Of a stretch of DNA of 64,000 nucleotides, positions 45,544 to 54,318 are shown in pieces. The position numbers were made by a program, and so were the translations under genes. The notes under the pieces were generated by a model, which was given only the letters and a program-made list of their open reading frames with translations, did not search any database and was not told the DNA's origin. The stretch is from the NCBI RefSeq assembly GCF_018130165.1, contig NZ_JAFCLZ010000013.1, positions 62,001 to 126,000 on the forward strand, read 5' to 3'. The DNA is from Bradyrhizobium sp. JYMT SZCCT0180 (GTDB lineage: Bacteria > Pseudomonadota > Alphaproteobacteria > Rhizobiales > Xanthobacteraceae). The first letter of the stretch is position 1. Each line of letters opens with the position of its first letter.

Positions 45544-46515
45544 ATGCGCGCCATCGTATCGAGCGCCGACGGTCCCGTCCTGAAGGACATTCCGCGGCCG
45601 TCGCCCGCGGCGGAGCAGGTTCTGGTGCGGGTGAAAGCGAGCTCACTGAACCGCGCTGATCTCGCGACGCTTCGTGGCGCCGCGCACGGTCGCGTCGGCG
45701 GCATGGGCGGCACGCTCGGCCTCGAATGGGCCGGCGAGGTGATTGAGGCTGGTAGTGCCGTAAAGCGCTGGCGCGCCGGCGACCGTGTCATGGGGGCCGG
45801 CGGCGGGGCGTTTGCCGACTACGCCGTTGCAAATGCGCGTTTGATCTACGCCGTGCCGAAAGGTCTTGCGTTTGAAAAGGCCTCGGCGCTGCCGGTCGCG
45901 CTGCAGACCATGCACGATGCCATCGTGACCAACGGCCTGTTCGAGGCGGGACAATCCGTCCTGATCCAGGGCGCCAGCTCGGGTGTCGGCCTGATGGGTC
46001 TGCAGATCGCCAAATACCTGCGGGCGGGAGTGGTGATCGGCTCCTCGACCTCGCCCGAACGGCGCGGCCGGCTCGCGGAGTTCGGTGCTGATCTGGCCAT
46101 CGATACCAGATCACCGGACTGGGTGGCGCAGGTGCTCGAAGCCACTGATGGCAAAGGCGTCGATCTCGTCATCGACCTCGTCGCCGGACCGCTGATGAAC
46201 GAAAATCTCAAGGCCACGCGGATCGGCGGCCGCATCGTCAATGTCGGCCGCATGGCCGGAGAACGCGGCGAGATCGACTTCGACCTGCATTCGATGCGCC
46301 GCATCACCTATGTCGGCGTCACCTTCCGCACCAGGAGCGTGGCGCAGGTCGAGGCGATCAACGAGCGGGTGACGCGCGCTTTAATGCCGGCGCTGTCGGC
46401 GGGGTTGCTGCGGCTGCCCGTGGATAAAGTATGCGCGCTTGAAGACGCGTCCGAAGCGTTCGAGCGGATGGCGCGCAATCAGCATTTTGGCAAGATCGTG
46501 CTGGCCAACGCTTGA
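45544..46515 (+). CDS. Quinone oxidoreductase-like MDR protein
   Basis: 323 residues of the medium-chain dehydrogenase/reductase superfamily, zinc-free NADPH:quinone-reductase branch. The NADPH motif IQGASSGVGLMGLQIAKYL is near residue 140, and VDLVIDLVAGPLMNEN near 205. It begins four bases after the VOC gene stop, so the two are co-translated or closely coupled. No ribosome site is visible, as expected for a coupled gene. The likely role is reduction of an enone or quinone intermediate; the substrate is unknown. Confidence 0.9.
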   Translation: MRAIVSSADGPVLKDIPRPSPAAEQVLVRVKASSLNRADLATLRGAAHGRVGGMGGTLGLEWAGEVIEAGSAVKRWRAGDRVMGAGGGAFADYAVANARLIYAVPKGLAFEKASALPVALQTMHDAIVTNGLFEAGQSVLIQGASSGVGLMGLQIAKYLRAGVVIGSSTSPERRGRLAEFGADLAIDTRSPDWVAQVLEATDGKGVDLVIDLVAGPLMNENLKATRIGGRIVNVGRMAGERGEIDFDLHSMRRITYVGVTFRTRSVAQVEAINERVTRALMPALSAGLLRLPVDKVCALEDASEAFERMARNQHFGKIVLANA

Positions 46516-46560
46516 ACCGACGCTTCAGTAAACAAGAACAGCAAACGCAAGGAAACGCAC

Positions 46561-47118
46561 ATGGCCAGATTACCCCTGATCGACCCCGAGAAGACCAGCG
46601 GCGACATTCGTACGGCGTTCGACAGGATGCCGGTCAAGCTGAACATCTTCCGGATGCTGGCGCATGCCGAGACCAATTTCATTCCCGCGATGCGGTTCGC
46701 CAATTCCATCCTGCACAAGCAGAAGCTCAGCCACGTCAATCGCGAGCTGCTGATTCTCCAGGCCGCGCAGCGGGAAGGCGGTGCCTATGAGTGGCGCCAG
46801 CACGTCCCGATCGCGCTCGGGGTCGGGGTCACGCAGCCGCAGATCGACTGCCTCGAACAGGGCAATTACGCCGCCGCCGTGTTCAATGCAGCCGAACAGG
46901 CGCTGCTGGCGTTCGGCCGGGAAGTGGTCGACAATGTGCGTGTGCCTGAGCCGGTGTTCGCCGGGATGCGCGCGCATTTCTCTGAACAGGAAATCGTCGA
47001 ATCGATCATGACGATCGGGTTCTACATGATGATGGCGCGCCTCACCGAGGCGACCGAGACCGACCTCGATCCCGCCGCCGGGATGACCGTCTTCGAAGGC
47101 GGTAAGCGGCGCAGCTGA
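46561..47118 (+). CDS. Carboxymuconolactone decarboxylase-family protein
   Basis: 185 residues of the CMD/AhpD-like all-helical family. ELLILQAAQREGGAYEWRQH near residues 60-80 includes the family YxWxxH pattern, but the AhpD CxxC pair is absent, so peroxidase activity is unlikely. AAGGAAAC precedes the ATG. Such proteins often sit in ring-cleavage or xenobiotic operons without a proven reaction. It is the next gene in the LacI-controlled run, 45 bases after the MDR gene. Confidence 0.88.
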   Translation: MARLPLIDPEKTSGDIRTAFDRMPVKLNIFRMLAHAETNFIPAMRFANSILHKQKLSHVNRELLILQAAQREGGAYEWRQHVPIALGVGVTQPQIDCLEQGNYAAAVFNAAEQALLAFGREVVDNVRVPEPVFAGMRAHFSEQEIVESIMTIGFYMMMARLTEATETDLDPAAGMTVFEGGKRRS

Positions 47119-47229
47119 AGTCAGCGCAAATGCCGCTGCCGGAAAGGTGACCATCTGCCGATTGACCCTATCGCCGCTTGAGGCGATGGTTGCTGCTGTA
47201 CTTGATTGGCAGGAGACGGAGCGGTCGCG

Positions 47230-47655
47230 ATGAGCGAGTTGCAGGAGAAGGGGGCTGCGCGACCCCTAAGCGAGATCGCCAGCTACCATGCCCACATCTA
47301 CTACGATCCGGCGGCGACGCGGGGCGAGGCCGAGCAGTTGCGCGGCTGGATCGGCGAGCGCTTTTCGGTGACGCTCGGCCGGTGGCACGACGTCAAGGTC
47401 GGTCCCCACGATCAGGCGATGTACCAGGTGGCCTTTGCCAAAGAGGTATTCCCTGAACTGGTGCCCTGGCTGATGCTCAATCATGGCAGGCTGAGCGTTC
47501 TGGTCCACCCGAACACGACCAATCCGCGCCGCGACCATCTTGCCGATCCGATCTGGATCGGGCCCGCGCTATCGGTGCATGCGGACAGGCTGCCGGAAGA
47601 TTCCGAGCTGGAACAGGCACCTGCGCCGAATACCAGCCCGACGCTCCGGCCCTGA
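47230..47655 (+). CDS. DOPA 4,5-dioxygenase-family protein
   Basis: 141 residues of the small DOPA-dioxygenase-like family (distinct from LigB-type enzymes). The histidine-bearing stretches ASYHAHIYYDP near residue 18 and MLNHGRLSVLVHPNTTNP near 88 match the family pattern. It may open a catechol-type ring or simply bind metal; activity is shown for few members. ATG 47230 follows GGAGACGGAG. It ends the run of same-direction catabolic genes from 42491. Confidence 0.85.
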   Translation: MSELQEKGAARPLSEIASYHAHIYYDPAATRGEAEQLRGWIGERFSVTLGRWHDVKVGPHDQAMYQVAFAKEVFPELVPWLMLNHGRLSVLVHPNTTNPRRDHLADPIWIGPALSVHADRLPEDSELEQAPAPNTSPTLRP

Positions 47656-47853
47656 GCGGGCCTTCATTATTGTCACACCCGGAACCGGCGGCTGTTTACC
47701 AAGATTGCCCGGGTCGCTGCGGTTTCGATTGATGACCCTAGCCGTGGTCCGGTGTCTCGATTATGCCTTACTTTGAATTGCATTATATTTGGGCTTATTC
47801 GGTGAATCCCTTGCGGAATCGGGTCTGATTCCGAAGCGCCGAGCCGGGGACGG

Positions 47854-48840
47854 ATGGGTTACAGAACCACGAGTGCAGCCGGGCCAGCTTCGAGCCGCGG
47901 TTTTCGATGGGTCGGCAAGGCCGCCTTCGCCGCTGCCTTGCTCGTGGTGACGTCGGCGCTGGCCGCCTGGGCGATGAAAGTTGATCTCGTTGCCTGGCTA
48001 CGAAATCCGCAAGCCGCCAAAAGCGCCGGCGCATTCTCGTTCGATGACAGGTTCGGATCGGGCTCGGCGCGCAATGCGCCGGCGATCAGGTATCCCTCGC
48101 GTCCCGTTTTCCGTCCGGCGCGAACGGATTTCGACGCCGAGTTCGGTCACATCGAAAGCCAGCTGGCCGAGCTGTCGCCGGATGCGCAGGCCGACCAGCC
48201 CGCATCTCCGGCCGGGCCTGCGATTCCGCTGCCGAGGTCGCGGCCCGCCGAAGCCAGTCTGGCGCTGAGGGGTGATCCGCCGCCTCCGCCGGCGCGGTCG
48301 GACGACCGGACCATGTTCCAGAAGCTAGCCGATATGGTGCCGATGCGCTTTACGCTGGCGTCGTTGACGCCGGGCGACGGTCTGTTCGCCAACAAGCCCG
48401 ATCTTGGCGCGCTCGGATATGACAACTTTACCGCGGTCTACGACATCTCGGCGCGGACCGTTTACATGCCGAACGGCGTCAAGCTCGAGGCGCATTCAGG
48501 CCTCGGCGGCCTGATGGATAATCCAGCCTCGGTCGCCATGCGCATGGTCGGGGCGACGCCGCCGAACGTCTATGATCTGAAGCCGCGGGAGAAGCTGTTT
48601 CATGGTGTCGCCGCACTTCGCATGACGCCGGTGGGTGATGCCGACACGCTCGGACGGACCGGATTGCTGGTGCATTCGTACTTGCTGGGGCCCAATGGCG
48701 ATTCCAACGGCTGCGTCTCGATCAAGGAATATGACAAGTTCCTGCAGGCCTATCGAAACGGGCAGGTCAAGCGCCTCGTCGTGGTGCCGAGCCTGAGCGA
48801 GGGCTTGACCGCGTCGCGGCGTTCGACGTCGCCATCATGA
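47854..48840 (+). CDS. DUF2778 protein, membrane-anchored, L,D-transpeptidase-like
   Basis: 328 residues. One N-terminal membrane segment (AAFAAALLVVTSALAAWAM, about residues 28-46) is followed by a proline-rich linker (RGDPPPPPARSDD) and a C-terminal DUF2778 domain. The catalytic pattern is a histidine in LLVHSYLLGPNG and the cysteine in SNGCVSIKEYD near residue 290, like Tlde1-type peptidoglycan enzymes. It probably faces the periplasm and acts on cell-wall peptides. It overlaps the next gene as ATGA. Confidence 0.88.
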   Translation: MGYRTTSAAGPASSRGFRWVGKAAFAAALLVVTSALAAWAMKVDLVAWLRNPQAAKSAGAFSFDDRFGSGSARNAPAIRYPSRPVFRPARTDFDAEFGHIESQLAELSPDAQADQPASPAGPAIPLPRSRPAEASLALRGDPPPPPARSDDRTMFQKLADMVPMRFTLASLTPGDGLFANKPDLGALGYDNFTAVYDISARTVYMPNGVKLEAHSGLGGLMDNPASVAMRMVGATPPNVYDLKPREKLFHGVAALRMTPVGDADTLGRTGLLVHSYLLGPNGDSNGCVSIKEYDKFLQAYRNGQVKRLVVVPSLSEGLTASRRSTSPS

Positions 48841-49100
48841 TTGCGAACAACGTCTCTAATTCCGACACGCCGCTGCGGGCCACGTTCAAGATCAGTTTGA
48901 ACGGCAAGACAGTATCGATCGGTACCGTCGGCCAGGCCTATCAGTTCATCACCAAGCTGAGCTCGGTCGAATGGATCGAGTTCAAGTCGCTGCACGCCGA
49001 TGCGGTGCGTACGCTGCAAGGCGCCGCTGACAATGCGATGCTGACGGTGCAGGCGACCACCGCGTTGCGCGCGCTGTTCGTTCGCGCCAAGCTGCTTTGA
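48837..49100 (+). CDS. Small orphan protein coupled to the DUF2778 gene
   Basis: 87 residues, starting inside the DUF2778 stop (ATGA). It contains LNGKTVSIGTVGQAYQFITK and ends LRALFVRAKLL. It loosely resembles DUF982-type rhizobial proteins, but I do not assign it. No signal peptide or membrane segment is seen, so it is cytoplasmic as read. Translational coupling suggests a function tied to its neighbour. Confidence 0.7.
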   Translation: MIANNVSNSDTPLRATFKISLNGKTVSIGTVGQAYQFITKLSSVEWIEFKSLHADAVRTLQGAADNAMLTVQATTALRALFVRAKLL

Positions 49101-49192
49101 CGATCGTTCGATAAGAGCTATCACTTTCGTTGGGCCATTTCTCGCGGCGTGGCCGGTCATTTCATATCGATTTTTCTCAAGGTGGCAGCTGC

Positions 49193-49585
49193 ATGAGTCT
49201 CGGTGACATCCGCAATCTCGACTACACCGTTCTGCTGTGTTCGAAGATGCAGGAAACCAGGCAATTCTATCTCGACGTGATGGGCTTTCCGCTCGCTCAC
49301 GACAGCGAGAACTGGGTCAGCTTTCAGGTCGGCTCCGCGCTGCTCACCTTGAGGCCACGCGGTCCCTGGGCTGCGTGGCACGATGGTCCGTTTCCGCCCG
49401 GCTCGGCTGCGGTCCAGCTCGCCTTCCGGGTTGCGCCGCATCTGATCGATTCCTGTTATGCGACGTTGCAATCCAAGGGAGTGACGATCCTGAGCCCGCC
49501 CCGGGATATACCGAGCTGGCACCATCGCGCGCTGTTCTTCCGCGACCCCGAGGATAACGTCATCGAACTCTACGCCGAGGTATAG
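49193..49585 (+). CDS. VOC-family protein
   Basis: 130 residues, a single glyoxalase-fold module pair. It begins NLDYTVLLCSKMQETRQFYLD and ends with the metal-ligand region FFRDPEDNVIELYAEV, where the last glutamate is a usual ligand. AAGGTGG precedes ATG 49193. Function unknown; possible lyase, isomerase or resistance protein. Confidence 0.88.
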   Translation: MSLGDIRNLDYTVLLCSKMQETRQFYLDVMGFPLAHDSENWVSFQVGSALLTLRPRGPWAAWHDGPFPPGSAAVQLAFRVAPHLIDSCYATLQSKGVTILSPPRDIPSWHHRALFFRDPEDNVIELYAEV

Positions 49586-49650
49586 GCGGTGAGCACAAGC
49601 CGAGCGTTGAAGCCCGATAATTTTTAACTAGGTCGCACTGGCCTCGCTTC

Positions 49651-49770
49651 AACCTCTCCCGCTTGCGGGGGAGGTCGGCGCGAAGCGCCGGGTGGGGGCT
49701 CTCTCCACACGGGGATTGTTCGTTGTGGAGACACCCCCACCCCAGCCCTCCCCCGCAAGCGGGAGAGGGA
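49651..49770. repeat. Palindromic intergenic repeat, class 1 (REP/BIME-like)
   Basis: CTCTCCCGCTTGCGGGGGAG at about 49654-49673 and its counterpart CTCCCCCGCAAGCGGGAGAG at 49748-49768 form a long inverted pair. Inside it is a second hairpin GGCGCGAAGCGCC (49678-49690). It lies between the convergent VOC and MetE-like genes. Such elements recur in Bradyrhizobium-type genomes and can act as transcription attenuators or mRNA ends. Confidence 0.75.
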
Positions 49771-49816
49771 GCGCACCTTCCCCCGCGTCTCGCACTCAGA
49801 GTGATCTCATCCCGCT

Positions 49817-50857
49817 CTAACCAATCTCCTTGCGCACGATCGTCGCCGCATCGCACATCGCCTTCAGCTTTCCGAATGCGACGTGGCGCGGCATGTATTT
49901 CATGCCGCAATCGGGCGCCACCACCAGGCGTTCCGCCGCGACATGCTTGAGGCCGTTGCGGATGCGATCGGCGACGATCGCGGCCGTCTCGATCTCGGGA
50001 TTACCGAGATCGAGGACGCCCAGCATGATCTTCTTCGATGAGAGATCCTTGAGCACACCGAGATCGAGCTTCGGCTGCGCGGCCTCGATCGAAATCTGTT
50101 CGGCTGTCGTGTCGGCGAGTTCGGCGAGGAACGAATAACCCGCCGGCTTGGTCGAACCCGGCACGACCGCGGCGTAGCCGAAGCACAGATGCACGACCGT
50201 CGGCACGGTGATGCCGGCCAATGCGCGATTGATGGCCTTGACGGCATAGCGCCTTGCGAGGTCCGGATTGTTGCGCACCCAGGGCTCGTCGAGCTGGATC
50301 ACGTCGGCGCCGGCCTTTTGCAGGTCCAGCGCTTCGGCGTTGACGGCATCCGCAAACGCCATCGCGAGTTCTTCGTCGTCCTTGTAGAACTCGTTCCTGG
50401 CCTGCTGGCTCATCGTGAACGGACCGGGCAGCGTGATCTTGGCCGCGCGGTCGGTGTTTTTGCGCAGGAATTTTATGTCGTGGAGCTCGACCGGTTCGTT
50501 GCGCTTCACCGGGCCGACTACGCGCGGCACCGGTGTTTGCGTCCCGTTCCGCGCGGTGATCATCGCCGGTTTTTCGTCGTCGATGCCTTCAAGCGCGGTC
50601 GCAAACCGGTTGGAATAGCTTTCGCGGCGGATTTCGCCGTCGGTGACCACGTCGATGCCGGCGCGCTCCATGTCGCGGATAGCCACGATGGTGGCGTCGT
50701 CCTGCGCTTCCTGCAGATGCTCCGGCGGCAGCCGCCACATCGCATGCATGCGCGTACGCGGCACCACCTTCGACAGCATCGCACGGTCCACCAGCCATTC
50801 CGGCTGCGGATAGCTTCCGACCACGGTGGTCGGCAGCAAATGCGTTGGCAGGTTCAT
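49817..50857 (-). CDS. MetE C-terminal-like cobalamin-independent methyltransferase
   Basis: 346 residues equal to the catalytic (C-terminal) barrel of MetE without the N-terminal duplicate. The zinc ligands are visible: histidine and cysteine in TVVHLCFGYA near residue 210, and the final cysteine in VAPDCGMKY near 318. It opens LPTTVVGSYPQPEWLVDRA, as in the archaeal-like core MetE proteins. ATG 50857 follows AAGGA. It may transfer a methyl group to homocysteine or a related thiol from a donor other than triglutamyl folate. The exact donor is unknown. Confidence 0.9.
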   Translation of the reverse strand: MNLPTHLLPTTVVGSYPQPEWLVDRAMLSKVVPRTRMHAMWRLPPEHLQEAQDDATIVAIRDMERAGIDVVTDGEIRRESYSNRFATALEGIDDEKPAMITARNGTQTPVPRVVGPVKRNEPVELHDIKFLRKNTDRAAKITLPGPFTMSQQARNEFYKDDEELAMAFADAVNAEALDLQKAGADVIQLDEPWVRNNPDLARRYAVKAINRALAGITVPTVVHLCFGYAAVVPGSTKPAGYSFLAELADTTAEQISIEAAQPKLDLGVLKDLSSKKIMLGVLDLGNPEIETAAIVADRIRNGLKHVAAERLVVAPDCGMKYMPRHVAFGKLKAMCDAATIVRKEIG

Positions 50858-51160
50858 CACGGTATCCTTGCTCTTGTTGTTATCGCGTCGGTCCTCTTGC
50901 AGGCGGTGGCGGTCGTGGCTTTTGACCTCATGGATGGCATCATAGTTGGCCAATCGGATGCCTGGATAGGGCCTAGTGTCGCTTCGTGCCGCGAGAAACG
51001 GGAGAAAACCGTCGACTTCCGATCGCAACAGGAACAGAGTCGTTTTGCCGCTGCTCGTCGCAATCCGTCGGGTCGACGCGGTGGATAGGGTGGACGAGTT
51101 TTGACGACCTCACGTGATCAATAAACGGCAACCGGCGCGCCTGCCAGAGGCGGTGTCGGC

Positions 51161-52762
51161 ATGACCGCGCCCTGGTGGCAGAATGGCGTGATCTATCAAA
51201 TCTACCCGCGTTCCTTTCAGGACACCAACGGTGACGGCATAGGCGACCTCAGAGGGATCGAGCAGCGGCTCGATTATCTTGTCAGCCTGGGCGTTGATGC
51301 GATCTGGATCTCCCCGATCTATCCGTCGCCGATGGTTGATTTCGGCTATGACGTTGCGGACTATTGCGACGTCGATCCACGCTTTGGGACACTGGCAGAC
51401 TTCGACGACGTGCTGATGCAAGCCCATCGGCGGGGGCTCAAGGTTCTGCTCGACTTCGTGCCCAACCACACGTCCGACCAGCATCCATGGTTCGTCGAGA
51501 GCCGCGCTTCGCGTGGAAATCAGAGAAGAGATTGGTACATCTGGCGCGATGCTGCGGCAGACGGCGGACCGCCCAATAACTGGATCAGCGATTTCGGCGG
51601 CTCGGCCTGGGAATGGGACGAAACCACCGGACAATATTACTACCACGCCTTCCTGAAGGAGCAGCCGGATCTCAACTGGCGTCATCCAGCCGTGCGGGCG
51701 GCGATGTATGACGTGATGCGTTTCTGGTTCGATCGCGGCGTCGACGGCTTCCGCATCGACGTGCTCTGGCACATGGTGAAGGCCGCAGACTTCCCGAACA
51801 ATCCGCCCAACCCGGCCTATCGGCCCGAAATGGGTGAAATGCACCGCTTGCTTCAACTCCATTCCACAGACCAGCCCGAGGTGCACCGGATTGCCGCCGA
51901 AATGCGTGACATCGCCGACGGCTATGGCGCCAGGGGACAAGGCGAACGGGTGCTGATCGGTGAGATCTACCTGCCGGTCGATCGTCTGATGCACTATTAC
52001 GGCGGTGAGCGCCCGGAGGTGCACTTGCCCTTCAATTTCCAGCTCATCGATACGCCGTGGCAGGCGCGCTCGCTGGCGGCTGTCATCACCAGCTATGAAG
52101 CAGCACTACCGCCGGGTGGTTGGCCAAACTGGGTGCTCGGCAACCATGATCGGCCGCGCGTTGCGGCCAAGCGTGGGCAGGCCCAGGCCCGCGTCGCGGC
52201 GGTGTTGTTGCTGACACTCCGAGGCACGCCCACGCTCTACTACGGCGACGAACTTGGTTTGAGCGATGTCATGATCGAAGCATCGCAAGTACGGGATCCG
52301 CGCGAGTTGCGTGAGCGCGGTCTGGCGTTGGGCCGGGATCCCGTGCGCACGCCGATGCCATGGAATGACAGCGAAAATGCCGGTTTCACCACAGTGAATC
52401 CGTGGCTGCCGCTCAATGCCGATTGTCCGACGCGCAACGTGGCGCGGATGTCGGAAGGTCCTCACTCAATCCTGACACTTTATCGTCGGTTGCTTGCGCT
52501 CAGACGCAATCGCCGCGCTTTGTCGATCGGCGACTTCGCTCTGTTGAATGTGGAAGACGAGATGCTGGTTTACGAACGCCGGCACGATTCGGAGCGGCTG
52601 ATTGTGGCGCTCAACCTCGGCGCACAGTCGCATCGACTGCCGTTGCCGGATTGGGGGCGCGGGAGGCGGGTGCTCCTGTCCACGATTGAGGAGGCGGGGC
52701 TGGTCGAAGACGGCAGCCTCCTGCTAGGGTCGAATGAAGCTGTCGTGCTCGAGGCCGGATAG
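51161..52762 (+). CDS. Glycoside hydrolase family 13 alpha-glucosidase
   Basis: 533 residues, oligo-1,6-glucosidase / alpha-glucosidase type. It opens WWQNGVIYQIYPRSFQDTNG. The calcium/strand landmarks LLDFVPNHTSDQHPWF are near residue 103; the nucleophile aspartate is in GFRIDVLWHM, the acid/base glutamate in LIGEIYLP and the third carboxylate in LGNHDRPR. It hydrolyses or transfers terminal alpha-glucosyl groups, and no signal peptide is present, so it is cytosolic. A GT4 glycosyltransferase gene follows 24 bases later. Confidence 0.93.
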   Translation: MTAPWWQNGVIYQIYPRSFQDTNGDGIGDLRGIEQRLDYLVSLGVDAIWISPIYPSPMVDFGYDVADYCDVDPRFGTLADFDDVLMQAHRRGLKVLLDFVPNHTSDQHPWFVESRASRGNQRRDWYIWRDAAADGGPPNNWISDFGGSAWEWDETTGQYYYHAFLKEQPDLNWRHPAVRAAMYDVMRFWFDRGVDGFRIDVLWHMVKAADFPNNPPNPAYRPEMGEMHRLLQLHSTDQPEVHRIAAEMRDIADGYGARGQGERVLIGEIYLPVDRLMHYYGGERPEVHLPFNFQLIDTPWQARSLAAVITSYEAALPPGGWPNWVLGNHDRPRVAAKRGQAQARVAAVLLLTLRGTPTLYYGDELGLSDVMIEASQVRDPRELRERGLALGRDPVRTPMPWNDSENAGFTTVNPWLPLNADCPTRNVARMSEGPHSILTLYRRLLALRRNRRALSIGDFALLNVEDEMLVYERRHDSERLIVALNLGAQSHRLPLPDWGRGRRVLLSTIEEAGLVEDGSLLLGSNEAVVLEAG

Positions 52763-52786
52763 CCCACAGCAGAGAAGGATGATCAC

Positions 52787-53794
52787 TTGCGCATTGCCAT
52801 GCTGGCGCCGATCTCCTGGCGTACACCGCCGCGCCATTACGGCCCCTGGGAGCAGGTGACGAGTCTCTTGACCGAGGCCTTGGTCGCGCGCGGCGTCGAC
52901 GTCACCCTGTTCGCCACCAAGGACAGCAGGACGGCAGGCAAGCTCGATGCCATCTGCCCTGCGCCCTATTCCGAGGATCCAGCAATCGACGCAAAGGTGT
53001 GGGAGATGCTCCATGTCGCCCACGTCTTTGAGCAGGCTGGTCAGTTCGACTTGATTCACAATCAGGCCGATTTCGTCGCCCTCGCCTTCTCGCGGCTGGT
53101 CGGAACCCCTGTCGTAACGACGATCCACGGTTTCTCTTCCGCGCGCATCCTACCCGCCTACAAGGAATACGAAGAACGCGTCCACTATGTTGCCATCAGC
53201 GACGCCGATCGCCATCCGGACCTGCGCTATGCCGCAACAATCCACCATGGCATCCCGCTGGAGGATTTCCCCTTCGACCCGCACGGCAGCGAAGACCTGC
53301 TCTTCTTCGGCCGCATTCACCCGGACAAGGGGGCGGCTGAAGCGATCGCTGCGGCAGATCGATCCGGCCGGAAATTGATCATGGCCGGCATCGTCCAGGA
53401 CCAGAATTACTACGACGAGCAGGTAGCGCCCGCACTCGACGACGAATCCGTGGTCTATCTTGGCCCGGTTGGCGGAACGGTACGCGCGAAGACTCTGGGC
53501 TCCGCGCGCGCGCTGCTCCACCTCATCAATTTCGACGAGCCGTTCGGTCTGTCGGTGGTAGAAGCGCTCGCCTGCGGAACGCCGGTCATCGCCCGCAACC
53601 GCGGATCGATGCCCGAGCTCATAGATGATGGCGTGACCGGATTTCTGGTCGACAGCCTCGATGCGGCGGTAGATGCGATAGCTCGCATCGACGAGATTGA
53701 TCGCGCTGCTTGCCGTGCCGCGGTATCGGCGCGTTTCACGGTAGACCGCATGGCAGATAGATATCTGGGCCTGTACCGATCAATCCTCGGCTGA
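52787..53794 (+). CDS. Family 4 glycosyltransferase
   Basis: 335 residues with the GT-B fold. The N-terminal part has IAMLAPISWRTPPRHYGPWE. The donor-binding region holds EPFGLSVVEALACGTPVI near residue 245 with the EX7E pair and a nucleotide-sugar glycine loop before it (FFGRIHPDKGA). The start codon is TTG 52787, chosen because AAGGA lies eight bases upstream and the protein begins directly with the strand. It pairs with the GH13 enzyme, perhaps for synthesis and turnover of a glucosylated compatible solute; this is an inference. Confidence 0.9.
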   Translation: MRIAMLAPISWRTPPRHYGPWEQVTSLLTEALVARGVDVTLFATKDSRTAGKLDAICPAPYSEDPAIDAKVWEMLHVAHVFEQAGQFDLIHNQADFVALAFSRLVGTPVVTTIHGFSSARILPAYKEYEERVHYVAISDADRHPDLRYAATIHHGIPLEDFPFDPHGSEDLLFFGRIHPDKGAAEAIAAADRSGRKLIMAGIVQDQNYYDEQVAPALDDESVVYLGPVGGTVRAKTLGSARALLHLINFDEPFGLSVVEALACGTPVIARNRGSMPELIDDGVTGFLVDSLDAAVDAIARIDEIDRAACRAAVSARFTVDRMADRYLGLYRSILG

Positions 53795-53807
53795 GAGCCC
53801 CTCGCGG

Positions 53808-54050
53808 TCACTCCGCCGCCAGATTGTAGTCATGGCGCAAAGCCTTCTGGATATCGAGCGCGGCGCGTGCCGCCGTGTTGGCGTCGGCGTCGCCCGCGGA
53901 CAACACGCACATCGACCAATTGTTTTCAGCCCGCTCGTCCATGGCGCGATTGATGGCGATCCTGCGAACGTTCGAGCAGCCGGGTTGATTGCGGAGCTCT
54001 GCCAACGCATGCGCTTGCAAGTCTTGCATCGAAAGCAGGATCTTCGCCAT
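53808..54050 (-). CDS. Small orphan protein, 80 residues
   Basis: It begins MAKILLSMQDLQAHALAELR and contains MDERAENNWSMCVLSAGDAD. Similar small proteins are familiar to me from Bradyrhizobium, with no known function. It overlaps no other gene on its strand and follows the other small gene (54076-54318) by 25 bases, so the two form a small operon. It is convergent with the glycosyltransferase gene. Confidence 0.65.
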   Translation of the reverse strand: MAKILLSMQDLQAHALAELRNQPGCSNVRRIAINRAMDERAENNWSMCVLSAGDADANTAARAALDIQKALRHDYNLAAE

Positions 54051-54075
54051 GCAGTTCTTTACCTGTGCGGGCGCC

Positions 54076-54318
54076 TTACTTCGCGGATTTCGCGATTTTG
54101 TGTTCGAGATGGCCGGTGTCGTAATCCCGGCGAAGCTGGCTCAGCGAGGTCTCGTTGAGCTGAGGCAAGACGTCGCTCAGCTTCTCGGTTGCCGGATAAC
54201 CGGCGGCGAATCCCTGTCCGTAAATCTTGCGAAACGTGCCAACCAGCGTGGCGCCGTGCTTGTGGCTGATTTCGCCATCGTGGTTGCGGTGGCGATTGTC
54301 GAGACCTGTCTTGCTCAT
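54076..54318 (-). CDS. Small orphan protein, 80 residues, charged
   Basis: It opens MSKTGLDNRHRNHDGEISHK and contains TLVGTFRKIYGQGFAAGYP. It is rich in Arg, His and Asp and has no membrane segment. GGGAG precedes ATG 54318. It seems to be a rhizobial orphan of unknown role, perhaps stress-related because of its hydrophilic character, though that is a guess. It is co-directional with the gene at 53808. Confidence 0.7.
   Translation of the reverse strand: MSKTGLDNRHRNHDGEISHKHGATLVGTFRKIYGQGFAAGYPATEKLSDVLPQLNETSLSQLRRDYDTGHLEHKIAKSAK

Noticed and set aside
51110..52024. 304-codon minus-strand frame
   Set aside because: Opposite the GH13 gene, which has all catalytic motifs.
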